64,000 nt of DNA. Source: an uncultured Muribaculaceae bacterium. Its GTDB lineage: Bacteria > Bacteroidota > Bacteroidia > Bacteroidales > Muribaculaceae. The notes under the pieces were generated by a model. That model made no database searches, was not told the DNA's origin, and saw only the letters and a list, made by a program, of their open reading frames with translations. Location of the stretch: contig CAJUJB010000005.1 of assembly GCA_910586595.1 (NCBI GenBank), positions 1-64,000 on the forward strand, in the 5' to 3' direction. The position numbers were made by a program, and so were the translations under genes. Positions 34,109-42,750 of the stretch are shown one piece after another (the first letter of the stretch is position 1; every line of letters starts with the position of its first letter).

Positions 34109-35944
34109 ATGAAAAGACTACTAATCCCGGTGGTGGCAGGAATCTCTGTTGCCATGGGCGTTGCTTGTTCAAATTACGGGCCACGTACGATAGAAGCCCC
34201 GGCTGTTGAGGCTGCAAATACTGGAAGTATAGATGTGCTAAAGGCTGAATTGACCGATACTGCCACGATTGTGACCTTTAAACTAAAATACCGACCAGGA
34301 TGGTGGGTGCGTTTTGACTCAGCTTCCCAACTGCGTGCCGGAGATAAAATTTATGGCGTAAAAGATTGGAATGGTGTTGTGCCGGGCTCGCAGATTATCA
34401 TGCCCTCCAGTGGTGACACGGTTGTAACCTTGGCCTTTGAACCAGTACCTTACGAAACAAAGAGTATAGACTTTACTGAAGGCACCGAAAAAGGATGGTG
34501 TCTATGGGGAATTGACTTGACTGGGAAGAAAAACCAGGCATCCCCCGATATACTTGCCAAGCTTCCTGCCGATGTGCGTCAACTTCAGGAATTTGAATTT
34601 CCAAGCCTCGAAGCTGCACCGACTGAAATACGTTTCCATGTGCTTGGCTATCGTCCGGAATATGGCAAACTCAGTCTCGTGTTGGCCAACATGGCCGATC
34701 AGGAAAATTATACTGTCTCATTAGACGCTAATGGGGAGGCCGTCTCTACTTATAATCTGTATGGAACAACAGGAGTCCTTCTCTACTTAGATGGTCTTCA
34801 GATGAAGTCAGCAGGAAAAGCCGCCCTGATTCCCGGTAAGCCAGTTGATTTGTATATCGATGCGGCGGGCTTGGCGTCAGACTTTATCCAGGCTAACCGA
34901 GGAGAAGAATCTGAAGCTTGCTTGCGCGTTTATGATAACGGAGCTCTTGCGGCAGCAAACCGCGTGATGTTTGCCCATCCTTCAATCGGAAGCCTTGCCG
35001 ATGTTGTCGAGAAGTGTAACTGGCATATGACTTCCGACGAATATACCGATGCCATACTTGCTGGACGTCAGGCGGCCCTTGACACTATTGAATCATTAAG
35101 TGTCAACGATGCCATGAGAAATTTCCTGAAAGGTAATGTCGATATGGCTGCACTGTTGTTAGTCGCCAGCCCATCGGCGCTGTACAACATGTACTATTTA
35201 GAAAAAGGCAGCACAGAGGGCATACGTGATTCTGTAGACGTACCCGGAAAAGAACAGTTTGATCGGGTGGCAAGTCTGATGAATCTTGAAGATACCGCCA
35301 TGCTTGTCTACCGTCAGTATGTGGCAGCGGTCCAGCCTTCGTATAATGCCGGCCAACTTCCTGCAGAGACCTACCAATATCTTATGACATATCAGTCGGC
35401 AGCCTCCGGAAGTCTGTCGGAAGATCAGCTCGCAACCTTCGATAATGCATCGACTCCATTTTTTGCAAAGGCTCTTAAACTTCGCCAAGCTACCGCAGAG
35501 GAAGCCCGTAATGCTGTGAACCAGCGGCTCGCATCTTTACCCGAAGATGCACCTGAGAAAATCTTTGCCGACATCATTGCTCCGCATAAGGGTAAAGTAG
35601 TTCTTGTCGACCTGTGGAATACATGGTGTGGACCATGCCGAAATGCCCTGAAAGCCAATGAGCCTCTCAAAAGTGGTGAATTAGCTGACGAGGATATTGT
35701 GTGGGTCTATATCGCTGACGAGAGCTCTGACAAGGATTTGTATGAGAAAATGAAGCCTGGAATCAAAGGCTTACATTATATGGTGAACAATGACCAGATA
35801 AGCGCTATCCGTGATTTGTTTAATGTAGACGGTATCCCCTATTATATACTTGTAGACCGTCACGGAAATGTTTCGGGTCATCCCGATTTCCGTGATCACG
35901 AAGAGTTGGTTAAGGGAATTAAAGCCGCTCTTGCTGATAAATAA
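34109..35944 (+). CDS. lipoprotein with C-terminal TlpA-like thioredoxin domain
   Basis: A 611-residue envelope lipoprotein (lipobox GVAC, about Cys20) with a periplasm-facing redox domain. Residues about 480-611 form a TlpA/ResA-like thioredoxin fold with VVLVDLWNTWCGPC; the redox pair is Cys507 and Cys510. The first 470 residues show no family I can name; residues about 40-150 are beta-rich, and about 270-470 are mostly helical. It presumably reduces or exchanges disulfides in envelope proteins. The transcript ends at a bidirectional terminator shared with the convergent GH127 gene. Confidence 0.8.
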   Translation: MKRLLIPVVAGISVAMGVACSNYGPRTIEAPAVEAANTGSIDVLKAELTDTATIVTFKLKYRPGWWVRFDSASQLRAGDKIYGVKDWNGVVPGSQIIMPSSGDTVVTLAFEPVPYETKSIDFTEGTEKGWCLWGIDLTGKKNQASPDILAKLPADVRQLQEFEFPSLEAAPTEIRFHVLGYRPEYGKLSLVLANMADQENYTVSLDANGEAVSTYNLYGTTGVLLYLDGLQMKSAGKAALIPGKPVDLYIDAAGLASDFIQANRGEESEACLRVYDNGALAAANRVMFAHPSIGSLADVVEKCNWHMTSDEYTDAILAGRQAALDTIESLSVNDAMRNFLKGNVDMAALLLVASPSALYNMYYLEKGSTEGIRDSVDVPGKEQFDRVASLMNLEDTAMLVYRQYVAAVQPSYNAGQLPAETYQYLMTYQSAASGSLSEDQLATFDNASTPFFAKALKLRQATAEEARNAVNQRLASLPEDAPEKIFADIIAPHKGKVVLVDLWNTWCGPCRNALKANEPLKSGELADEDIVWVYIADESSDKDLYEKMKPGIKGLHYMVNNDQISAIRDLFNVDGIPYYILVDRHGNVSGHPDFRDHEELVKGIKAALADK

Positions 35945-35960
35945 ACCCTCTTAATATACG

Positions 35961-36006
35961 ACAACCAGCCCGATGCGAGAAATAATCTCTACATCGGGCT
36001 GGTTGT
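35961..36006. terminator. bidirectional terminator between the TlpA-like and GH127 genes
   Basis: Perfect 15-bp stem (35961-35975 with 35992-36006). Flanking TATACGA and TCGTATA can extend it past a small bulge. It stands between two convergent genes and lacks a long U tract on either strand. Confidence 0.75.
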
Positions 36007-36022
36007 TTCGTATATAGACTAA

Positions 36023-38392
36023 TTAATTCTCAGGTTTTACAAGTCTTACATGGAAAATATTGCCATTTATACACTCGCCATCGTTAGCAAATTTAACCGT
36101 TACCTGATCTTTGCCGTCGAGGAGTTCTGATGGAATGGAGTATTCTTCTTCGCAGAATAGAGACTCTCCATGATTGGTATTATTTCCGATATTTGCGATT
36201 GGTTGTTCATCAATGAAAATAGAGATGCCAGATCTGGTTTTAGAGCCTGCGAGACGCAACCTCAATCTTAGATCAGATTCTCCTTCTGTGCGCATGCGGT
36301 AAGAAAAATAGCTGTTTTTCCCATTTGCACCGCGCCATGCTTCTCCGTTGAAATTGCCACTTTCAGAGTTATTTGCCTGCATGAAATGATCAGCTTCAGG
36401 CTGTTGCTCGCCAGTATTTACGGCATCTACAGTCCGCGCATCCAGATCAAGACGGCGTTCTTCGTCTAATCTGGCTTCTTGAAGATATGACTTATACTCC
36501 TGGTCTGTCATCGACAGCCAGTAGAGCATATATCGGCTGTCGTGGATGCGATAGAACGGCTCAAGTATGATAGACTCATACTTATCGTTGAATATGCCAC
36601 TTATCGCGTATGCGTAATCTTTATCTGGAACAGCTTGCAAAGAATTTAGTTTCTTCTCAAGTGTCTTGCGGTTACCGATTAGTACAGGTGTATCGAAGAC
36701 TGACACCAAGGGGCCGTTGGCGATATGGCCCCATCGGCTATCATCTGCGATGAGACCCGGTAAGGTCTGCCCATTATCATACCTTGAGGCCAACACGAGG
36801 GGGCCTCTTAGAATGCTCACGTATTGAGGGAGACCATGGAGGGATTCCAGTCTCACACGCATAGGCATGTCAATCTCAACGATGTCTCCAGCCTCCCATG
36901 TGCGTGTCAATGGAATATAAGATGATGGTTGCGATTTTATTTTCTGACGTTTTCCGTTAATTGCCAGAGTTATATTGTCGCACCATCCTGGATGGCGGAG
37001 CAATAGGGTGAATGCATTTGACGTAGCTGAATCAATGACAATCTTTACTTTGCCATCATGTGGAAACTCGGTTTCCTGATGCAGTTTTACTCCACGATCA
37101 TGCCACTTGAGGCTCGATGGGGCATAAAGATTGACCTGCAAGGAGTCGCCAATATGGGTATAAACGAACTGGGCGTATTTCCCAGGATTTTCCATCCCTG
37201 TTCCGACGCAGCACCACATTGCGCAATTAGGCTGGGAATATACGCGATAATGGGCCGGTCGGGCTGAAGTAAAATACACATATCCACCGTGTTCAGGGTG
37301 AACGCTCGATAATATATGATTATATAGCGCCCGCTCATAGAAGTCGGTGTATTCAGCCTTGGGCGATTGCCTGAACAAGCCCTCGGTGAGTTTTAGCATA
37401 TTATTTGTGTTGCATGTCTCAGGGCCTTCACGCTCATCAACATAACTCTTTATGTCAGACTCAGGAGGGAAATGCTCGCGGCGACTGTTGCCTCCAATTG
37501 ATAAAGATCGATTATGCGTAACTGTTGTCCAGAAAAAATCTGCCGCAGTATAGTATGAACTGTCGTTGGCGAGTTCACCTATGCGCTGAAATCCCAAAGC
37601 TTTAGGAACTTGCGTATTGGCATGCATGCCGCTTAGATTGTCATTTTTGACGGACATTGCATCGAAAATACGGTGATGAGTGAATTTTTTCGCAGCCTCA
37701 AGGTAGTTTGGGTTTCCAGTCATGGCATAAGCGTCCGCAAACACCTCGTTCATACCTCCGAATTCGCAATCGAGCATGGACTCCATGTCGTTTTCATTGA
37801 GATTGTCAGTGACTTCTATTCCCCAATCGCACATTCCAAGAAATAGCTTACGCGCAACCTCTGATCCGGTATATACCCATGCATCCCTTAATCCAGCGAA
37901 CGTTTTATGCACGTTATACCAAGGTACCCAGTAATCCCATACTTTGGATACTTCTCCATTTCGAAGAGTTGCCCATAATCTATCACCTTCAGGCACTCCA
38001 CCAATATAACCGTCACCTCGAGCGACGGCGCACATGGCGAGTTGGCTCAGTACGTAATCTAGCCTTAGTTTGATGTCTTTGTTCCCGGTAGAAGCTGCAT
38101 GGATGGCGAGGGCAGAGAGATAATGGCCCCCTATGTGTCCGTCCAGTCCATCCCAGTTAGGAAAGCTCTCAGCTTTGGGAGGCAAACCGGCAGCCTTGAG
38201 ATACGGAGCGAGCAACCTGTCGACGTCATAACTGAGAAGAACTTCCACATTTTTATCCATGGCGTGCTTCAATGGCCCATCGGTAATCACAACGTCTGAA
38301 AGGTCGAACTCATTCGGGTAAAGACGACTCTGTGCATTGGAGTTAGGAATGGCGTAGAGGAGAGCTATAATTGGAATTAGGTATTTTTTCAT
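36023..38392 (-). CDS. GH127-type beta-L-arabinofuranosidase (DUF1680)
   Basis: Exported glycosidase, probably releasing L-arabinofuranose from plant glycoprotein or pectin side chains. I start it at the ATG at 38392, which gives 789 residues and a clean signal peptide (about 1-20, NSNAQS); an upstream ATG would put 33 odd residues before it. The zinc-site pattern of characterised GH127 enzymes is complete: Glu325 and Cys327 in EGPETC, and Cys394-Cys395 in MWCCVGTG, one of which should be the catalytic nucleophile. The C-terminal about 250 residues form extra beta domains. No other sugar-utilisation genes are adjacent. Confidence 0.92.
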   Translation of the reverse strand: MKKYLIPIIALLYAIPNSNAQSRLYPNEFDLSDVVITDGPLKHAMDKNVEVLLSYDVDRLLAPYLKAAGLPPKAESFPNWDGLDGHIGGHYLSALAIHAASTGNKDIKLRLDYVLSQLAMCAVARGDGYIGGVPEGDRLWATLRNGEVSKVWDYWVPWYNVHKTFAGLRDAWVYTGSEVARKLFLGMCDWGIEVTDNLNENDMESMLDCEFGGMNEVFADAYAMTGNPNYLEAAKKFTHHRIFDAMSVKNDNLSGMHANTQVPKALGFQRIGELANDSSYYTAADFFWTTVTHNRSLSIGGNSRREHFPPESDIKSYVDEREGPETCNTNNMLKLTEGLFRQSPKAEYTDFYERALYNHILSSVHPEHGGYVYFTSARPAHYRVYSQPNCAMWCCVGTGMENPGKYAQFVYTHIGDSLQVNLYAPSSLKWHDRGVKLHQETEFPHDGKVKIVIDSATSNAFTLLLRHPGWCDNITLAINGKRQKIKSQPSSYIPLTRTWEAGDIVEIDMPMRVRLESLHGLPQYVSILRGPLVLASRYDNGQTLPGLIADDSRWGHIANGPLVSVFDTPVLIGNRKTLEKKLNSLQAVPDKDYAYAISGIFNDKYESIILEPFYRIHDSRYMLYWLSMTDQEYKSYLQEARLDEERRLDLDARTVDAVNTGEQQPEADHFMQANNSESGNFNGEAWRGANGKNSYFSYRMRTEGESDLRLRLRLAGSKTRSGISIFIDEQPIANIGNNTNHGESLFCEEEYSIPSELLDGKDQVTVKFANDGECINGNIFHVRLVKPEN

Positions 38393-38540
38393 CAGATTCA
38401 GGTTATGAGATTTTGAGTAGACAAAATTAGTGAAATAATTGCATATATGCATTATAGACGGCATGGCAAAAGAAATTATTGAGTAAATCATGTATGGGTG
38501 AATCGCCCTAAACCATGGGTGAAATTTACTTATTTTAGGG

Positions 38541-38573
38541 TATTGTAGCCCGATTTAACTAAAACTAATTTTG
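38541..38573 (+). promoter_or_regulatory. promoter of the porin operon
   Basis: TATTG (38541-38545), a 20-bp spacer and TAATTTTG (38566-38573). The porin start codon is 24 bp downstream. A TAATTTTG on the other strand near 38422-38429 may serve the divergent GH127 gene, but lacks a -33 match. Confidence 0.65.
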
Positions 38574-38596
38574 CAGCGAAAAAAATAACGTTTGCT

Positions 38597-39838
38597 ATGA
38601 CTAACAGATTTGTCACATTTTTTGCTGCAACTTCATTAGCTATTCTTCCATTGTCTGCCCAGTTGACAGTTGGTGGATATGGAGAGGCAACTTATAGCTA
38701 TAATTTCTATTCCGATGCGTGGAACCGCTATAAAAATCCTGCTAATTTCAAGGATGCAACCCATTCCCGTGTTGATCTGCCCCATGTAGTGATCTATCTT
38801 GGTTACGACTTCGGCCATGGCTGGAGCGTCCAATCGGAAATAGAGTTTGAACATGGCGGCGTAGAAGCTGCTGTGGAAATGGAAGATGATGAGGGTGGCG
38901 AGTATGAAACCGAAATTGAGCGTGGCGGAGAGGTGGCGCTTGAGCAATTTTGGATTCAGAAGTCATTCTGCCCTCAGTTCAATATCCGAGCAGGACATAT
39001 CATTGTACCGGTAGGATCGACAAATAATGCCCATGAGCCCAATCGTTTCTTTGGTGTATTCCGTCCGGAGGGCGATGCCACGATTATTCCATGTACTTGG
39101 CATCAGACGGGTATTAACCTCTGGGGGCAAGCGGGCGCATGGAAATATCAGGCCATTGTTGTGCCTGGTTTAGACTCCGACCGTTTTGGCCGGGATAATT
39201 GGGTCGGCTCAGCTTCCGGTAGCCCTTATGAATTTAAAATCGCTAACTCCATAGCTGGTGTAGCCCGCGTAGATTGGACTGGAGTCAAAGGACTGCGTCT
39301 TGGTCTGAGCGGATATATAGGCAATACTTTTACCAATACGCTCGCCCAGCCTAACGAAAACTGGGAAGACGTTAAAGGTACACTTGCAATCGGAGCTTTT
39401 GATTTTACATATAGCGGAGGCGGATTTCTGGCGAGAGGTGGAGCGATATATGGGCATCTTTCTGATGCTGACCGTATCACAGCATTTAATAAAAAAATGC
39501 GCAGTGATTCACCTTCTCCCAAGACCAATGTTGCATCGGAGGCAATCTCAGTTGGTGTCGAGGCTGGATACAACATTTTCAAACCGATGAAAATAGATAG
39601 GCAGCAACTATATGTTTTCGCCCGCTATGATTACTACGACTCGATGTTGAGCACAACAGGAGGATTACTAAAATATGATTGGTGCGGTCGTTCACGCATA
39701 GCTGCGGGCATCAATTACTATCCGATTAAACCTATTGTGTTAAAAGGAGAATACAGCATTGGGCTGATGCGTAAGCCCTATAATAATGAGCCGGCTATTT
39801 CAGTCGGGATAGCTTACGTCGGATTCTTTAAAAAATAA
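38597..39838 (+). CDS. outer-membrane porin (phosphate-selective type)
   Basis: A 413-residue outer-membrane beta-barrel with a signal peptide (about 1-21, LPLSAQ). The mature protein shows alternating strands such as VVIYLGYDFGHGWSVQSEIEFEH, typical of the OprP/O or carbohydrate porin group, and ends with an aromatic strand (ISVGIAYVGFF). An acidic stretch (MEDDEGGEYETEIE, about residues 94-110) probably lies in an external loop. It heads an operon with imelysin, a di-haem oxidoreductase and a cytochrome c assembly protein, so it may pass iron or another small solute rather than phosphate. Confidence 0.85.
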   Translation: MTNRFVTFFAATSLAILPLSAQLTVGGYGEATYSYNFYSDAWNRYKNPANFKDATHSRVDLPHVVIYLGYDFGHGWSVQSEIEFEHGGVEAAVEMEDDEGGEYETEIERGGEVALEQFWIQKSFCPQFNIRAGHIIVPVGSTNNAHEPNRFFGVFRPEGDATIIPCTWHQTGINLWGQAGAWKYQAIVVPGLDSDRFGRDNWVGSASGSPYEFKIANSIAGVARVDWTGVKGLRLGLSGYIGNTFTNTLAQPNENWEDVKGTLAIGAFDFTYSGGGFLARGGAIYGHLSDADRITAFNKKMRSDSPSPKTNVASEAISVGVEAGYNIFKPMKIDRQQLYVFARYDYYDSMLSTTGGLLKYDWCGRSRIAAGINYYPIKPIVLKGEYSIGLMRKPYNNEPAISVGIAYVGFFKK

Positions 39839-39853
39839 AACCACATAATTAAT

Positions 39854-41092
39854 ATGCACATGTTTAAACCAATCACAATCATTGCGGCAGCTGCCGCCCT
39901 CAGCATTGCCGTTGCATCATGCTCCGACAATAATGAGCCTACTCCAGACAACGGTGCCGACGCCCAGGAAGAAGCTCTCAAAGCCATCATCACAGACTAT
40001 GTTGATAATACAGTTGTTCCTACTTACCGAGGGCTTGCGGATGCGTCAATGCGTTTGGCCGATATCTGCGATCAAATGTGTGAGGGAGGTATCGCTAACC
40101 TGACAGAAGCGCAGATCCGTAAAGCTGGTGAAGAATGGATCTCAGCTCGCCGTTATTGGGAGTTAAGTGAGGCATGGCTCTTCGGGGCTGCCGCCGACTA
40201 CAGCATAGATCCACACGTCGATACATGGCCTCTTGATAAAACAGCTATGGATGCGATGTTGAACAATGCTTCGCAGATGGCTCAGATGTCGGATCGGGAG
40301 AGTGCTGGCGAGTATGTAGGCTCTGCACTGGGTCAGGGTCTACTCGGATTCCATGCCATTGAATATCTGATTTTCGAACCCTCCTCAACTTCGGCAACGA
40401 CGTCGTCACCACGCCCTGTGTCGCGGTTTACACAAAATGAGCTCTATTATCTGGCGGCCGTGGCCGATGACCTGCGTAATTGCTGTCTCCAGCTTGAAGC
40501 TTCATGGGCAGATGAAGGCACTGTAGATGCCGAGAAACTCCAGATACTTGACGATGCCGAATTAAGCTATGCCAAAAACTATGGCGCCTATATGAAAAAT
40601 GCCGGTCAAGCCGGAAGTATATATGTAAGCTATCAGGATGCCATTCAGGAGCTGATCGTCGGAGCCCAGGATATTGCCGATGAGGTAGGTAACCAAAAAA
40701 TCGGCAATCCGGTAGGATCTGGTCTTGAGGCCGATCCCGACTATATTGAATCGCCTTACGCATTAAATTCAATCACTGACTTTATTGACAATATCCGTTC
40801 GGTGCGTCACGCCTATATGGGTTATCAGGCAGTTGCCGGTGAAACCGAAACTTATATCAAGCCCTCGACACATACTCTGAGTGCCTATGTGGCCACACTT
40901 GATGCCGAATTAGATGAGCAGGTGCGCGCAGCCATTGATAAAGCCGTCAATGCCATTTCGCAGATGCGTGAGCCCTTTGCATCGACATCTCAGGACAAAA
41001 CCATGCACGATGTTAATTTTGCAGCCGTCGACGCATGTAATGAGCTGACAGATATACTTGATGAGGTTATTGAAGTTATAGAGAAAAACTGA
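39854..41092 (+). CDS. imelysin-family (M75) lipoprotein
   Basis: A 412-residue predicted lipoprotein (lipobox ending VASC, Cys23) of the imelysin/EfeO-like family, periplasmic or surface-facing, involved in iron uptake in the members studied. The conserved GxHxxE signature is present as GFHAIE at residues 165-170. The fold is mostly helical and duplicated. An ATG two codons after the first is an alternative start. The gene overlaps the next one by 1 bp and lies 15 bp after the porin gene, so they are one unit. Confidence 0.87.
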   Translation: MHMFKPITIIAAAAALSIAVASCSDNNEPTPDNGADAQEEALKAIITDYVDNTVVPTYRGLADASMRLADICDQMCEGGIANLTEAQIRKAGEEWISARRYWELSEAWLFGAAADYSIDPHVDTWPLDKTAMDAMLNNASQMAQMSDRESAGEYVGSALGQGLLGFHAIEYLIFEPSSTSATTSSPRPVSRFTQNELYYLAAVADDLRNCCLQLEASWADEGTVDAEKLQILDDAELSYAKNYGAYMKNAGQAGSIYVSYQDAIQELIVGAQDIADEVGNQKIGNPVGSGLEADPDYIESPYALNSITDFIDNIRSVRHAYMGYQAVAGETETYIKPSTHTLSAYVATLDAELDEQVRAAIDKAVNAISQMREPFASTSQDKTMHDVNFAAVDACNELTDILDEVIEVIEKN

Positions 41093-42750
41093 TGAAGTAC
41101 CGACATCTCTTTATTGTTGCCGGGGTATGCGCTATTAGCGCATGCTCCGACAATCATACCCCCGAACCTGACGAAGAGCAGGCGGTGGCATTCCCCGAAT
41201 GGTACTATACCGGAGGGAAACTCGGAACATCCTATATCACCACTTCGGCGGCATTCGAACAGCCGTCGAAGAGTGTAGAGGAGGGCGGGTTCCTGGCATC
41301 TTTCAAACGCGGGGAACAACTATTTGAGAAGAACTACGTAAGTAATTCTTCAGGCGTGCGAAGTGGTCTTGGTCCGATGTATGTCCGTTCGTCGTGCATG
41401 CATTGTCATCCAGGATATGGTCATGGAAAATCTCAGCCGGATGGAGCTTTCCGAACCAATGAAATGGGAAATGGATATTTGCTCGTAGTCTATAATCCGA
41501 CTACACAGGGCTATGTGAATTGGTTGGCAGGCATGCCGCAAGGGCATGCTGTGGCTCCTTTCAAGGCTCCTCTCGACGAGAATAAGGTAATCCTCAAGTG
41601 GCACGAATATACCGACCCATGGGGGAACCGATTCGATGATGGAGAAACTTATTCACTCCGTTATCCTGAGGTGAATATGAGCCGCGACGCAGTATATGCT
41701 TATCGTCAAGGTGTTCTTACAGATGAACTAATGGGCGACTATGAGGTCAGATTGGAGAGTACTATAGGAATTTATGGTACAGGCCTTCTGGACGCTATAT
41801 CTGATGAAGACATCAAAGCTCAGTATGCCGCAGAAGAAAAAGACGGCTATATGCCCAATGGTTTGAATCCGGCTGTCTTCGCGGGAGGAGAGTGGAAAGG
41901 TCAGTATACATCTAAAGAAGTTTCGTCAGATGGCAAGACATATCCCCTCCGCTATACATATGCCCTCTCGCGCGGCCCTCTTCAAGATGCACCGGGTGCA
42001 AATGCGTATTGGAATATTACCAACGTGACACGTTCCGACCGCAGATATCACTATAAGGATGCCGGTGGATATTATGCCAAGGCTGCGGCATCTGATCCAG
42101 AGGTACAGGCTTCTTTTGCGTCGTATATTGAAGGCATTGACCCTGACCATACCCATCCGGAATGGTTTACATCGGATGTTGAGCAGAATATACTTGCATA
42201 CATCAATTCGACTACTCTTCCTGCAGAGGCTACCGATCAAAATTATATTGACTTGATGGTGTGGCACCGAGGTTTGGCAGTACCTGCTGTACGTGGCATA
42301 GACAATCCCGCTGTAGAGAGAGGCAAAGAACTTTTTGAGGAAATCGGTTGTGCTTACTGTCACCGTCCATCATGGACAACCGGATCGGATGAGATCCGTG
42401 ATCCGGCTCAGTTCTTCACGAAGTCAGAGCCTGGACGTCTTTTACCCCAGTATCCATATCAGAAGATATGGCCCTATACAGATATGGTGCAGCACAAACT
42501 TCTTATGGTTAACGATATCCGCAACGGGTGGTGCCGTACTACGCCTTTGTGGGGTCGAGGACTGCATCAGATGGTAACTGGTTCGGAATACGCCGACCGA
42601 CTGCATGATTGCCGTGCGCGTACAACGCTAGAGGCCATTATGTGGCATGGTACGTCTGCGCAAAGCGATGCTTATGAGACTGTAAGAAAATTCCGAGCAC
42701 TTAGTAAAGAAGATCGTGACGCTGTAGTCACATTCCTGGATGCAATATGA
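41092..42750 (+). CDS. di-haem cytochrome c / thiol oxidoreductase-like lipoprotein (DUF1111)
   Basis: A 552-residue envelope lipoprotein (Cys18 in ISACSD) of the DUF1111 group, related to di-haem cytochrome c peroxidases. Two haem-attachment motifs are seen: CMHCH at residues 102-106 and CAYCH at 420-424. Each binds a c-type haem, so the protein needs periplasmic cytochrome c assembly, which the following gene can supply. Its partner, imelysin, is the gene just before it (overlap TGATG). This pair recurs in iron-uptake loci, where the cytochrome may oxidise or reduce iron. The exact substrate is not known. Confidence 0.87.
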   Translation: MKYRHLFIVAGVCAISACSDNHTPEPDEEQAVAFPEWYYTGGKLGTSYITTSAAFEQPSKSVEEGGFLASFKRGEQLFEKNYVSNSSGVRSGLGPMYVRSSCMHCHPGYGHGKSQPDGAFRTNEMGNGYLLVVYNPTTQGYVNWLAGMPQGHAVAPFKAPLDENKVILKWHEYTDPWGNRFDDGETYSLRYPEVNMSRDAVYAYRQGVLTDELMGDYEVRLESTIGIYGTGLLDAISDEDIKAQYAAEEKDGYMPNGLNPAVFAGGEWKGQYTSKEVSSDGKTYPLRYTYALSRGPLQDAPGANAYWNITNVTRSDRRYHYKDAGGYYAKAAASDPEVQASFASYIEGIDPDHTHPEWFTSDVEQNILAYINSTTLPAEATDQNYIDLMVWHRGLAVPAVRGIDNPAVERGKELFEEIGCAYCHRPSWTTGSDEIRDPAQFFTKSEPGRLLPQYPYQKIWPYTDMVQHKLLMVNDIRNGWCRTTPLWGRGLHQMVTGSEYADRLHDCRARTTLEAIMWHGTSAQSDAYETVRKFRALSKEDRDAVVTFLDAI

